A DNA stretch of 64,000 nucleotides, from contig NZ_JBPWQE010000001.1 of NCBI RefSeq assembly GCF_051811025.1, positions 4,092,001-4,156,000 on the forward strand, written 5' to 3'. Below the pieces are notes generated by a model. That model was not told where the DNA came from, searched no databases, and saw only the letters and a program-made list of their open reading frames with translations. The translations under genes were made by a program, and so were the position numbers. Within the stretch, counting starts at the first letter, position 1. Every line of letters starts with the position of its first letter. Origin of the DNA: Tardiphaga sp051811025 (lineage in GTDB: Bacteria; Pseudomonadota; Alphaproteobacteria; Rhizobiales; Xanthobacteraceae). Positions 16,354 through 25,925 of the stretch are shown here, in pieces.

Positions 16354-17771
16354 CATTGACCCGGACCGCGCCGCTCAGGCTGCACCGCAACGGCGCCCAT
16401 GCCGCGGCGGGCTCGCGTGCACGCGTTCCGCAACGACGTCAGATCGTCAATACGGCCCAGCTCATCAATTTCATGATCATGTGCGTCCTGCTGGGCACCG
16501 TCGTCGCGATCTTCACGCTATCCGGCGGCGTTCTGACCAATCTCAAGATTCACTATCTGACACCCGGCGGCAATTTTCTCGAGAAGCTCCACCCCGGCAC
16601 CTATGCGACATTCATCGCGACGCTCTTGCTGCTGATGCGCGACGGTGATCCGATCGGCGAGATCAACCGCGCCTTCACGGACGCCAAGCTTTTGCTGGTG
16701 CACCTGTTCTGCTGGTTTGTCCTGTTGATCCAGATGTTCGTGCTGGAACGCCCGTTCACGGTCATCATCGACACGTTCCTGCTGCCGGTCCTGCTGTGCC
16801 TGCTGATCTGGCGGCTGACACCGGCGCAGCGGCGGCCGCTGGTCTGGGCCATCCATGCGACACTGCTGCTCAACATCCTGATTGGCTATTACGAATATTT
16901 TTCCGGCCATCGCATCATTCCGCTGACGCTCGGCAGCGTGCTGGTGGTCGGTGAATGGCGCTCGGCTGCGCTCCTCGGCCATCCGCTGACGGCTTCGGGC
17001 ATCGTCGGCGCCTATATCATGGCGCTGGTGCTGCGACCGGCCATCTGCCCGCCGATCATGATCCGCGTGCCATTGATCGCCTTCAGTCTGGGCTCGCTGA
17101 TGGCCTTCGGCGGCCGTACCGCACTGATGACCGTATTGTTCGTGCTGGCTTGCCTCGGTCTGCTTGAGACGATCCGGCTGATCCGCGGCAAGCGCGTGCC
17201 GCTGCTGTTCGCTGTCGGCGCAATCTGCTTTCTTTTTGCGGCGGCAGGCGTCGTGTTTGCTGCACTCTATCTCGGCATCTTCGACAAGATGCTGCTGCGC
17301 TTCTCGTCGGACAAAGGCAGCGCCCTGGCGCGCTTTGCGACCTTCGACATGCTCAATCATTTCCAGTGGAGCGAACTGATCCTCGGACCCAATCCGGTTC
17401 GCGTGAACGCGCTGCAGTCGCAGCTCGGTTTGAATTATGGCATCGAGAATTTCTGGGTGTCCTGCATCGTGCAATTCGGCCTGGTCCACACCATCCTGAT
17501 CACGCTCGGCCTGACCTGCTTCTTCATCGAACTACTGCGCCGGTCGGACCGCTCAGCCTTCGCCATCTTGCTGCTGATCCTGATGATTGCGGCAAGTTCG
17601 GTGAGCTTCTCGTCGAAGAACATCCAGCTCGCGCAGCTCGTTCTACTTATCGCGCTGCTGTTGCCGCGCGAACGCGCGCCGGCCGTGGCGACACCCCGCC
17701 ATGTCCATCAGCGACCGCCGATGGCGGCCCCGCATGTCCGCGCCGTCCCCCGGGATCAGGAGTTTGCATGA
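16350..17771 (+). CDS. Wzy-like polysaccharide polymerase (VpsF/O-antigen-ligase-like)
   Basis: A 473-aa polytopic protein with about ten or eleven transmembrane helices and a large central loop, the topology of Wzy polymerases and O-antigen ligases. FGGRTALMTVLFVLACLG resembles the conserved GSRGA-like segment of that superfamily. The TTG start at 16350 overlaps the kinase stop (TTGA) and has GGGGG 7 nt upstream. The position between Wzc-like and glycosyltransferase genes supports a polymerase role: joining undecaprenyl-linked repeat units in the periplasm. Sequence alone cannot separate polymerase from ligase. Confidence 0.8.
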   Translation: MTLTRTAPLRLHRNGAHAAAGSRARVPQRRQIVNTAQLINFMIMCVLLGTVVAIFTLSGGVLTNLKIHYLTPGGNFLEKLHPGTYATFIATLLLLMRDGDPIGEINRAFTDAKLLLVHLFCWFVLLIQMFVLERPFTVIIDTFLLPVLLCLLIWRLTPAQRRPLVWAIHATLLLNILIGYYEYFSGHRIIPLTLGSVLVVGEWRSAALLGHPLTASGIVGAYIMALVLRPAICPPIMIRVPLIAFSLGSLMAFGGRTALMTVLFVLACLGLLETIRLIRGKRVPLLFAVGAICFLFAAAGVVFAALYLGIFDKMLLRFSSDKGSALARFATFDMLNHFQWSELILGPNPVRVNALQSQLGLNYGIENFWVSCIVQFGLVHTILITLGLTCFFIELLRRSDRSAFAILLLILMIAASSVSFSSKNIQLAQLVLLIALLLPRERAPAVATPRHVHQRPPMAAPHVRAVPRDQEFA

Positions 17772-18850
17772 CCATCTATGTCGATCATACCCATCTCGGA
17801 CGCCATGTGACCGGGCTCGAACGGATCACACTGGAGCTGTTCTCGGAACAGGCGCTGGCGCCGCTCGATGTCGTGCCCATCACATCGCGTGGCACCGGCC
17901 AGATGGTGGCGACGCAGACTTTCGGTCTACCGATGCGCCTGGCGTCTCCCTCATCGTTCCTGCTGTGCCCCGGCTTTCCGCCAAGCCCGCTGCTGCGGAT
18001 GTTTTCATCACGCGTGCTGCCCTATATGCACGACGACTTCCTGCTGACGCGACAGGCCGATCTCAATGCCCGCGCGCGACTCTATATGGCGACGCCTTTC
18101 AAGATCGCGCTCAAGAACTATCCGCGCTTCCTGACAAATTCGCGCGACACCCAGCGCAAGCTCGCCGAGCATTGTCGCCCGGACGCCGAGATCACGCTGT
18201 ATCGCCCGCCGGTGCGCAACGTATTCAAGCTGGAATCCGCCGAGCGCGCCGAGCGCGAGCCCGAGACGTCGCCGCTGCGCGTCGTGGCGCTCGGCACCGT
18301 GGAGCCACGCAAGAACTTCATCGCCGCGGCCAATATCGTCCGTGAATTGCGCCAGCACGGCTTTCCCGGCGCCACCCTCGACATCGTTGGTCGCAAAGGC
18401 TGGGGCGATGACTGGAAGACACTGGAACGCATGTCCTGCGTGACCTTGCACGGCTATCAGTCATCCGAGAACGTGACGCGCATTCTCAATGAAGCCGATA
18501 TTTTCCTTTGCACCTCGCATGACGAAGGCCTCGGCCTTCCGCTGCTCGAAGCCCAATATGCCGGCCTGCCGATCGTGGCGCCGAATGCGCCCGTCTTCCA
18601 TGAAGTACTGGGCACATCCGGTATCTTCATCGATCCGTCGGACCACGGCACCGCAGCGTCACAGATCGGCGGGGCCATCGCGGCTTCGCAGTGGCGCAGG
18701 CAGTATGTTGCGGCAGCTACCGAGAACCTCGCGCGCTGGAACGCGCTGGCAGCGAGCGACCACGACATCGTCATCGACCTGATCACCGAACTCGCCGGCC
18801 GGCAGTTGGCCGGCCGTCGTTCGGCGGCGAAGCCCAACGTCGCGCATTAG
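17768..18850 (+). CDS. Glycosyltransferase family 4
   Basis: A 360-aa GT-B protein. It begins MTIYVDHTHLGRHVTGLERI, and the ATGA overlaps the stop of the polymerase gene. The nucleotide-sugar half includes ALGTVEPRKNF, LDIVGRKGWGD and the EX7E-type SHDEGLGLPLLEAQYAGLPIV. It lacks membrane segments, so it is cytoplasmic and acts on the lipid-linked intermediate. It adds one sugar to the repeat unit; donor and linkage are unknown. Confidence 0.9.
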   Translation: MTIYVDHTHLGRHVTGLERITLELFSEQALAPLDVVPITSRGTGQMVATQTFGLPMRLASPSSFLLCPGFPPSPLLRMFSSRVLPYMHDDFLLTRQADLNARARLYMATPFKIALKNYPRFLTNSRDTQRKLAEHCRPDAEITLYRPPVRNVFKLESAERAEREPETSPLRVVALGTVEPRKNFIAAANIVRELRQHGFPGATLDIVGRKGWGDDWKTLERMSCVTLHGYQSSENVTRILNEADIFLCTSHDEGLGLPLLEAQYAGLPIVAPNAPVFHEVLGTSGIFIDPSDHGTAASQIGGAIAASQWRRQYVAAATENLARWNALAASDHDIVIDLITELAGRQLAGRRSAAKPNVAH

Positions 18851-18917
18851 GATCGTGACGCCGGCGTCCATGCCGGATCGGGGCCACGCTTGCTCCGTTC
18901 AACAGAGGACACTCTTC

Positions 18918-20024
18918 TTGCAGGATATCGACACCAGCACACGGCATCTGGACGGGCTGCGCATTGTTGCGGCCAGCGCCGTCGTGATCCTGCATTATTC
19001 CGATTACATCAAGGACCTGCCAATTGGCCGCTTCATGGTGGACCACACCTGGCACTTCAATCTGTTCGTCGACCTGTTCTTCGTCATCTCCGGCTTCGTC
19101 ATTGCCAGCCAGTATCTGGCGAAAGTTGGCTCACCCGCCGCGGTCGGCCGCTTCCTGTGGCGGCGCCTCGCGCGGATCTATCCGCTGCATCTGGCAACGC
19201 TGGCTTTCTATATCGTGATCGCACTGGCGCTTCATGCCGGCATCGCCAAGACCGACAACCCGGCACGCTATCCATTCTCCGATCTGCCAGCGCAGTTCCT
19301 GCTGCTGCACGCCATCGATGGCGACCGGCTGACCTTTAATTTTCCGAGCTGGTCGCTGTCGGCAGAGTTCTTCTGCTATGTGCTGTTTCCGCTGATGGTG
19401 CTGACGATCGCTCGGAGCAGGACGGTGATTGTGGCCCTCGTCGTGCTGCCGCTGCTGGCCAACAGCATCTATGCCGTTGCCATGGGCACCGAGCCCTGGC
19501 CGGACTGGATCAACAAGGGGGGTGCCTTCCGTGCCCTACCCGCCTTCAATCTCGGCATCGCCTGCTGGCTGTTTCGCGACCGGATTGCGCGGCTTCCGGC
19601 GATACCGGGCCTCCTGACCACGGCCCTCATCCTGTTCCTGATCTTCGGCGCGCAGCTTCCGATCATGGCAGCCCTGGCTGTGATCTATTTCATCGCCGCG
19701 CTCGCCATCCATCACGACCTCTCCGGCCAGAGCACCCTGTTCTCGCGCCTTGGCTTTGAGCGCTGGTCGTCGCTGACCTATTCCTCCTACATGCTGCATA
19801 TTCCGGTCGCGACCGTCGTCCTCACTCTGGCCGCGCGTTTCCTTGCCCCCGTCATTCCCGGCGGCAAGCTCGCTCTGGTGCCGCTGGCCATCGCCGTTCT
19901 TGCCGCCGCGAGTATTCTGTCCCTGCGCTATTTCGAGACGCCCATGCGGCGCGCTCTCAATGAGGCTTATGATCGCCATTTCAGCACGCGAATTGCCGCG
20001 GCGACGGTGCCAAGACAGACGTGA
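18918..20024 (+). CDS. Acyltransferase-3 family membrane protein
   Basis: About 368 aa with some ten transmembrane helices. The N-terminal RHLDGLRIVAASAVVILHYSDY and FVDLFFVISGFVIA are the acyltransferase-3 (OafA/ExoZ-like) motifs, and SWSLSAEFFCY contains the conserved S-W-S-L-x-x-E. It O-acetylates polysaccharide using acetyl-CoA from the cytoplasm. I chose TTG 18918, which has GAGG 9 nt upstream and places the DGLR motif near the N-terminus; GTG 18855 would add 21 residues. It forms part of the polysaccharide operon. Confidence 0.85.
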   Translation: MQDIDTSTRHLDGLRIVAASAVVILHYSDYIKDLPIGRFMVDHTWHFNLFVDLFFVISGFVIASQYLAKVGSPAAVGRFLWRRLARIYPLHLATLAFYIVIALALHAGIAKTDNPARYPFSDLPAQFLLLHAIDGDRLTFNFPSWSLSAEFFCYVLFPLMVLTIARSRTVIVALVVLPLLANSIYAVAMGTEPWPDWINKGGAFRALPAFNLGIACWLFRDRIARLPAIPGLLTTALILFLIFGAQLPIMAALAVIYFIAALAIHHDLSGQSTLFSRLGFERWSSLTYSSYMLHIPVATVVLTLAARFLAPVIPGGKLALVPLAIAVLAAASILSLRYFETPMRRALNEAYDRHFSTRIAAATVPRQT

Positions 20025-20028
20025 CCTG

Positions 20029-21081
20029 ATGGTGGATGCAACACAGACAATGTCCGGGACGGCGCGGCCGCTGACTCAAACGAGGACGGCCAGCCGGGAT
20101 GTGGCGATCGACAGCATGCGCGGCCTCGCCATTCTAATGGTGATCGGCATCCATTCGCTGCAGCAACCGCTCGATGCATCGTGGAAGACCATGCTCGATG
20201 CGGCGCTGCGCCCCTGTGTGCCGATCTTCCTGTTCGCATCCGGCTATCTGACCGCACTGTCGGGCCGTGTCCCGCTCGGCAAGCGCGTCATCGCCGCATT
20301 GATCCCCTACGCAATTGCTTTCGCTGCGGCCTATCTCTACATGGCGCTGCAGAATCCGGCGATGGATCACCGCCCGACGACAACGGCTGCCCGCTTCGTG
20401 CTCGCTTACGTGTTCGTGTATTATTATGTCTTCGTCTATCTCGGCTGTTCGCTCATGCTCTGGCTGACCCTGTGGTTCGCCCATCGTGTGCCTGCGCAAG
20501 TCAACGAGCGGCTGCACATTACTCTGATGTCTACGCTCGTCTTCGGCCTGATCATCAGCAGCTATCTCGATCCCCTGCTGATCCAGCGCGGGCTGTCCGA
20601 AGGGCTGGTCGAGGAAATCCGCATGCGCGATATCCCGTTCTGGTTCAGCTTCGTGGCGCTGGGGATGCTCGTTGGCGGATCTTCGGTGAGGCCGGTCCTT
20701 CGCCAGATGCGCCTGACACTGACCGCCGCGGCGCTGCTGGCATATGTGATCTATGCGGCAGCGAGACTACTCAAGATCGGCGACGCCGCGGATTATGATT
20801 CGATGGCGTTCTTCGGCTATGCCGCAGCGCTCTGCGTCCTATTGCTCGCACTCAGCATCCGTGCGCCGGTCCTGGCCACGCTCGGGTCCGGCAGCTACTT
20901 CATCTATCTCTGGCATATTTTCATTGTCATGGCCCTGCGCGATCATGGCGGACTGCGCCAGTTCGGCCCGGTTGCGGGGACATTTCTGATGTATGCGATC
21001 ACCGCCACCTTGAGTGTTGTCGCACTGCTCGCCGTGCAGCGATGGGCGCCGCCGCGCACAGCCCGTTGGCTGGGAGCCTGA
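20029..21081 (+). CDS. Second acyltransferase-family membrane protein
   Basis: A 350-aa polytopic protein starting at ATG 20029, 4 bp after the previous stop. RDVAIDSMRGLAILMVIGIHSLQ is an acyltransferase-3-like N-terminus with the first catalytic His, and a late GSGSYFIYLWHIFIVMA matches the final helix motif of the family. It is more divergent from OafA than its neighbour. Two acyltransferases suggest two different modifications, or sites, on the same polymer. Confidence 0.8.
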   Translation: MVDATQTMSGTARPLTQTRTASRDVAIDSMRGLAILMVIGIHSLQQPLDASWKTMLDAALRPCVPIFLFASGYLTALSGRVPLGKRVIAALIPYAIAFAAAYLYMALQNPAMDHRPTTTAARFVLAYVFVYYYVFVYLGCSLMLWLTLWFAHRVPAQVNERLHITLMSTLVFGLIISSYLDPLLIQRGLSEGLVEEIRMRDIPFWFSFVALGMLVGGSSVRPVLRQMRLTLTAAALLAYVIYAAARLLKIGDAADYDSMAFFGYAAALCVLLLALSIRAPVLATLGSGSYFIYLWHIFIVMALRDHGGLRQFGPVAGTFLMYAITATLSVVALLAVQRWAPPRTARWLGA

Positions 21082-21083
21082 CC

Positions 21084-22523
21084 ATGCTGCTGAAGCGCAC
21101 GATTCTTTATCTTCCCGCCCAGATCGTCGGACCGATGTTCCAGCTTGTCGCGATGATCGTGTGGACCCATGTGGTCAACGAGCATACGCTGGGTGTGATC
21201 ACGCTGATCACGGCGACGCACGAGTTACTGCAGATCGCATTCCTCGCCTGGTGGTCGCAATATGCACTGCGTTTCTTTGGTCGCTATCAGGACGGCGAAC
21301 AGGCCGAACGATTCTATCGCACCGAGAATGTCGTCATTCTTGTTTCACTGGTGCTGCAGAGCGCCGCCGTGATCGGTGTGCTCTATACGGTGATCGCGAC
21401 TGACACCAACCCTGCGCTGCTCGGCGCCACCGTCGCTTATGTCATCAGTCGTTCTCTCAATCTCTATATCGCCGAACGCGCCCGGGTCCGGCATCACATC
21501 GGCGTCTACTCGATCCAGCAGATCGTCGGGCCTTCGATCGGCTTCATTCTCGGCCTGATACTCATCAAGCTGATCGGCCCGTCGCCGGAATGGCCGCTGC
21601 TGGGCTATGCCGCTGCGCAGCTCTTTGCCGCTTTGGTCGTTCTGCCCCATATCGGTTACAGCCGTTGCCTGTGGCCGATCGATCGTGAGATCATTCGCCA
21701 TGCGGTGAGCTACGGCATTCCGCTGATCATCGGCGGTGCGCTGGGCTGGGTCGGCCTCAATGCCTCGCGCTTCATCGTCAATGACATGCTCGGCGTCGCC
21801 GCCGCCGGTCTCTTTGCCGTTGGTTACGGTCTGGGCCAGCGCGCCGCGGCAGTGGCTGCGATGCTGGTGACGGCCGCGGCTTTCCCGCTGGCGGTCAAGA
21901 GCATGGAGCAAGGCGGCAGCAAGGCTGCAATGCGCCAGCTCGCCGACAACAGCGCGCTACTCATCGGCATTCTGGCGCCGAGCATTGCAGGCATCTTCCT
22001 GCTACGGGCCGAGATCGTGCACCTGCTGATCGCCACACCGTTCCAGCAGGTGACGCTGGCGATTCTGCCTCTTTCGGCCCTGGCCGGTTCGATCCGCAAC
22101 GTCCGCGCCCATTTCGGTGATCAGGTGTTTCTCCTGCACAGCAAGACCCAGCTCATGATCGTCGTCTCAAGCATCGACGCACTTGTGACGATTGTGGCGA
22201 GCTTCATCTGTATCCACTATTGGGGACTCGTCGGCGCGGCCGGCGCAACAGTGCTGTCCGCCATTGCCGCAGCGCTGGTCAGTTTCGTCATCGGCTTTTC
22301 GAAATTCGGCCTAACGCTGCCCTGGGCGCATCTCGCCCGCATCATTCTCGCAACCGGGGCCATGGCGGCGTTGCTGACGCAACTACCGGAAGCGCCGAAC
22401 CATGTCCTGCTGGCGGCACATGTCGCCGCAGGCGCGGCGATCTATGTGTTGGTCCTTGCCATCCTTTATGGGCCGACATTGCTTCGAATGCTGCGCCGGC
22501 AGCCGCAACTTTCGGAGCTCTAA
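21084..22523 (+). CDS. Wzx-type polysaccharide flippase
   Basis: A 479-aa protein with about twelve to fourteen transmembrane helices in the MOP/MATE-like exporter fold (ILYLPAQIVGPMFQLVAMIV at the start, ISYLDP-like loops absent). Charged residues within early helices and the paired six-helix organisation fit Wzx. It begins 2 bp after the acyltransferase stop and should flip the undecaprenyl-linked repeat unit across the inner membrane, upstream of the polymerase and Wzc steps. A hairpin ends the operon. Confidence 0.85.
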   Translation: MLLKRTILYLPAQIVGPMFQLVAMIVWTHVVNEHTLGVITLITATHELLQIAFLAWWSQYALRFFGRYQDGEQAERFYRTENVVILVSLVLQSAAVIGVLYTVIATDTNPALLGATVAYVISRSLNLYIAERARVRHHIGVYSIQQIVGPSIGFILGLILIKLIGPSPEWPLLGYAAAQLFAALVVLPHIGYSRCLWPIDREIIRHAVSYGIPLIIGGALGWVGLNASRFIVNDMLGVAAAGLFAVGYGLGQRAAAVAAMLVTAAAFPLAVKSMEQGGSKAAMRQLADNSALLIGILAPSIAGIFLLRAEIVHLLIATPFQQVTLAILPLSALAGSIRNVRAHFGDQVFLLHSKTQLMIVVSSIDALVTIVASFICIHYWGLVGAAGATVLSAIAAALVSFVIGFSKFGLTLPWAHLARIILATGAMAALLTQLPEAPNHVLLAAHVAAGAAIYVLVLAILYGPTLLRMLRRQPQLSEL

Positions 22524-22524
22524 T

Positions 22525-22543
22525 GTCGTGAAATCGTCACGAC
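22525..22543. terminator. Bidirectional hairpin between flippase and glycanase genes
   Basis: GTCGTGA and TCACGAC form a perfect 7-bp stem with loop AATCG. It lies directly after the flippase stop and overlaps the stop codon of the convergent GH10 gene, so it could end both transcripts. Confidence 0.5.
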
Positions 22544-23637
22544 CGTTTGGCGGTCTCCAGTGCACGGGCCATTGCGTACCACAGCGGCTTTTTCTGCATG
22601 TTCTCATCAAACGGCAGTGGTCGGGGCAGTCGTTCAGCGAGAGGATTCTTCTTTCTCGCGGCGTCTGTATAGAATGAATAGTGATCGGACAGCTGCCATG
22701 CGATCACGGCCTTGACCGCCGGAACCTGCAGCACCGTTTCAAGGAATTTCCCGCCGGTCTCCGCGATCATCTTGTCGCGCGTGGCCACATCATCCGGGAA
22801 TGTGTCGTCACGGACATCGAATTCCGTAATGTAGATGTCGACCTTGCGTTCGGCGAGCGCGTGGACGAATTCCAGGAATCGCTGGGGATCATGTGGATAG
22901 CGCGGCTGCAAGTGGCCCTGCAGGCCGACCACGTCGAGCCGGACGCCGGCGTGCTGCAACTCGTCGATGAGACGCAACAATCCGGCGCGCACCGCGAGAC
23001 CGACATCGTCATCGCGTTCCGCCTGTGCCTCATTGAGCACAAGTTTGGTCTTCTTATCCACGACAGCACCGGCCCGCGCGAAGGCGCGCCTGACATAATC
23101 GGTGCCAAAGGCATCGTACCATGGGCCGAGGCGATAGCCACCGGGTGCCTTGTGACCGGGCCAGAACGGCTCATTCACGACGTCCCATGACTGCAATTGG
23201 CCGGCATAACGTCCCGCGACTTCATCGATATAACTATCGAAGAAGGCCTGCCGCTCCGCATTGCTCATGGACTTGATCCATTGCGGAACCCATTCGTTCC
23301 AGATCAGACAATGACCGCGCATCGGAATGCGATTGCTCGCACAAAATTGTAGCAATCGATCGGCGCTCTCGAATCGCTTCGGGCCGGCCATCGGAGCAAG
23401 CGTGCCCATTTTGAGAGCGATGTCCGTCGTTATAATTTTCGTCTGTGTTGTGTAAAGCTCACGATATCCGACATCCTTGTCGATCACCGGCCCCGCAGCA
23501 GCGCCGAACATCAAACCATTTTTCGCCGCAATTGTACCAAGGCTCTGCGTTTGCGTCGCGCCGAGTGCATGCTGTTGCATAGCGACTGTCGCGCCGGCGA
23601 TGACTGCGAGCGACTTTCTCCTTGAACATTCGAACAT
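22537..23637 (-). CDS. GH10 glycanase (endo-1,4-beta-xylanase family) with Tat-like signal
   Basis: A 366-aa secreted glycoside hydrolase. The start at 23637 follows GGAG at 8 nt and yields MFECSRRKSLAVIAGATVA, a twin-arginine-type signal. The catalytic residues of family 10 are visible: acid/base Glu156 in WDVVNEPFW and nucleophile Glu272 in IYITEFDVR, with the usual GHCLIWNEWVPQW substrate strand. It is minus strand within the exopolysaccharide locus. It may trim or release a beta-1,4-linked polymer of the locus, rather than digest plant xylan; the substrate is inference. Confidence 0.9.
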   Translation of the reverse strand: MFECSRRKSLAVIAGATVAMQQHALGATQTQSLGTIAAKNGLMFGAAAGPVIDKDVGYRELYTTQTKIITTDIALKMGTLAPMAGPKRFESADRLLQFCASNRIPMRGHCLIWNEWVPQWIKSMSNAERQAFFDSYIDEVAGRYAGQLQSWDVVNEPFWPGHKAPGGYRLGPWYDAFGTDYVRRAFARAGAVVDKKTKLVLNEAQAERDDDVGLAVRAGLLRLIDELQHAGVRLDVVGLQGHLQPRYPHDPQRFLEFVHALAERKVDIYITEFDVRDDTFPDDVATRDKMIAETGGKFLETVLQVPAVKAVIAWQLSDHYSFYTDAARKKNPLAERLPRPLPFDENMQKKPLWYAMARALETAKRS

Positions 23638-23845
23638 ATCCACTCTCCATCGATTCAAAATCGTGACTGCTATCTTTTCGATATTGCGCGACAGCATCGC
23701 CATCGTTGCGTCGCAATAGTTCGTTTTGATGTCCATCACGTCGAGGGGATGATTTTCGACTCACTTTTCTTCGCTGCATCTGTAGCAAGCAAGTTGTGCA
23801 CTTCGTTCAAGCGTAACTCGGCCACATTGTCATCAGGGGAGCGAC

Positions 23846-24640
23846 ATGTTGCAGACGCCGGCGCCACAGGCCCGAAATCTCACCGTTGACGGTGTCACCG
23901 TCAATATTTCGTCACTCGACGAAGCCGTTTCATCGATCGTGGAAGCGGCCGAACGCGGCGATAACTTCAGTGTATGCACGCTCAATCTCGATCATGTCGT
24001 CCATCTGCAGAATAAGCCCGAGTTTCGCGCGGCCTATCGCCGCGCTCGCTTCGTGACTGCGGATGGCTTTCCGATCGTCGTGCTCAGCCATCTGCTTGGC
24101 AGGCCTATTTCACGAACAACCGGCGCTGATCTTGCCGCTCCCTTGTGCGAAGCTGCAGGCAGGAAGGGACTTCCCATCTTTCTGTTCGGTTCCGACAGGC
24201 CAACGCTAGACAAGACTGTAGCCGAATTGCGCAAACGATATCAGGGCTTGCAGATCGTCGGCACGTTCGCGCCTGGTCGCAACTTCGACGCTTTTTCGGC
24301 GGAGGCCGATACAGCGATTGCACAGATCCGCGCATCCGGTGCAAAGCTCTGCTTCCTCGCACTCGGCGCGCCGCGACAGGAAGTGTTTGCGTCACGCTGT
24401 ATCGATGAGCTGGACGGCACGGGCTGCCTGTGTTTCGGCGCGGCGTTGGACTTCATCGCAGGTACGCAGATTCGTGCACCGATGTTCACTCAGCGTACCG
24501 GTCTCGAATGGGCCTGGCGCATGTTGCGGGATCCGCGTCGCCTTGCGCCCCGTTACGCACGCTGCGCGGCCGCCGTGCCACGTTTGATCGCCGGCACGCT
24601 TCCACAAATCCTGAATGCCCGCATGAGGAAAGCCGCATGA
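23846..24640 (+). CDS. WecG/TagA/CpsF-family glycosyltransferase
   Basis: A 264-aa GT26 enzyme. FVTADGFPIVVLSHLLG (TADG at 71-74), CFLALGAPRQE and CFGAALDFIAG are the diagnostic blocks of the N-acetylmannosaminyltransferase family. GGGGAG precedes the ATG. It is divergent from the glycanase and first in a four- or five-gene run. It transfers a sugar (often N-acetylmannosaminuronate or a hexose) to the lipid-linked primer. The C-terminal ~25 residues are hydrophobic/basic and may aid membrane attachment. Confidence 0.9.
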   Translation: MLQTPAPQARNLTVDGVTVNISSLDEAVSSIVEAAERGDNFSVCTLNLDHVVHLQNKPEFRAAYRRARFVTADGFPIVVLSHLLGRPISRTTGADLAAPLCEAAGRKGLPIFLFGSDRPTLDKTVAELRKRYQGLQIVGTFAPGRNFDAFSAEADTAIAQIRASGAKLCFLALGAPRQEVFASRCIDELDGTGCLCFGAALDFIAGTQIRAPMFTQRTGLEWAWRMLRDPRRLAPRYARCAAAVPRLIAGTLPQILNARMRKAA

Positions 24641-25917
24641 CCTCGACACTGACTCTGGGGCTTCGCGCCCGGAACGCCGCACCGGCCAAGCAACGCTATC
24701 AGATCTGTCTCATCCACCCGTTCGATCCGCGCGGCCAGAAGGTGGGTGGGCTCGAAACCTATCTCCGCGACTTCATCACGTTCCATCCCACCGACACAGA
24801 CATCCTGTTCGTTGGCGTGGATTCGATCGGCGACCTCAAGCTCGGCGAAGTGCGACGTCTGACTTTCCGCGGGCGCGACTTCGACTTTCTCCCGATCCTG
24901 CACTATTCCGACCAGCAGGCCCGAGAGGCCGCGCGCACCATCCGCTCGTCGCTGACCGGCCAGTTCTTCATGGCCTTGCTGCGCTATTTCGGCCCGGTCT
25001 CGCGGCTGATCCGGGAACGCGGCTGCACAGTCGATCTTCGCCGTGTTGAATTCTCCTGGCTGCCGACGCTGCTGCGCCGCCCCTTCATCCAGATGCTGCA
25101 TGGCGAGGGCGCCCCGAAGCTGCAAATGGATTCGCTCCTGAAGAAATATTCGTTCGTGCATAATATCGGCGAGCGTTTCGCGGTCACGACCAGCGCAAAA
25201 TTTCTGTGCGTGAACCCGTTCATCACCGAGCGGCTGCAAAAGACCTATCCCGGCCAGAGTGGCAAGATCGATACGCTATGGACCTGGGTCAACACCGACA
25301 TCTTCAAGCCACAGCCGTTTCCGGCGATGACCGAGCCGTTCCGAATCATCTTCGCGGGGCGCCTTGACGAGTTCAAGGATCCGCCGTTGATGTTCAGCAC
25401 CATCGCCCGCCTGCGCGAGCGGCTGCAGGGTCATCTCGAATTCCATTATATAGGGACCAGCGATCCGCATCGCTTTGCCGAATTCGCTGCTATCGAAGAC
25501 ATTACGATCCGGCACGGCTTCAAGGACGCTGTCGGCATGGCCGCAACACTGGCCAATGCCCATGCAGGCATCCTGACGTCGGAATTCGAGGGCATGCCAC
25601 GCTGCGTGCTCGAGACGCTTGCGGTCGGCCGCCCGGTCGTCGCCGTGCACCTGCCGCAGCTGGAATCGGTGATCCATGATGGCGAGAGCGGCTACCTGAT
25701 TTCCCGCAGCTCATCCCGCGACGAGATGATCGAGAGCTTGGCCCAACGTTTTCTCGATACCCGCGATGCGATCGGCACCGGCGAGATCAATCCGGCGCAG
25801 GTTGCCAGCGCGATCGATAATTTCACACCAGCGACACAGCTGGCGCGCGTCTTTACCTATCACCAGGACATCCAGAATGCGCGCAACATGACGATGACGC
25901 CCTCCGCGGCACACTGA
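24637..25917 (+). CDS. Glycosyltransferase family 4
   Basis: A 426-aa GT-B protein; its ATG overlaps the previous stop (ATGA). The N-terminal half has the glycine-rich acceptor loop VGGLETYLRDF. The C-terminal half has IIFAGRLDEFKDPPL and the donor-binding SEFEGMPRCVLETLAVGRPVVA with the EX7E pair. It is cytoplasmic and should add a later sugar of the repeat unit. It is unusually long at the N-terminus for GT4, with an extra ~20 polar residues before the first strand. Confidence 0.88.
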   Translation: MTSTLTLGLRARNAAPAKQRYQICLIHPFDPRGQKVGGLETYLRDFITFHPTDTDILFVGVDSIGDLKLGEVRRLTFRGRDFDFLPILHYSDQQAREAARTIRSSLTGQFFMALLRYFGPVSRLIRERGCTVDLRRVEFSWLPTLLRRPFIQMLHGEGAPKLQMDSLLKKYSFVHNIGERFAVTTSAKFLCVNPFITERLQKTYPGQSGKIDTLWTWVNTDIFKPQPFPAMTEPFRIIFAGRLDEFKDPPLMFSTIARLRERLQGHLEFHYIGTSDPHRFAEFAAIEDITIRHGFKDAVGMAATLANAHAGILTSEFEGMPRCVLETLAVGRPVVAVHLPQLESVIHDGESGYLISRSSSRDEMIESLAQRFLDTRDAIGTGEINPAQVASAIDNFTPATQLARVFTYHQDIQNARNMTMTPSAAH

Positions 25918-25925
25918 GGTTATTT

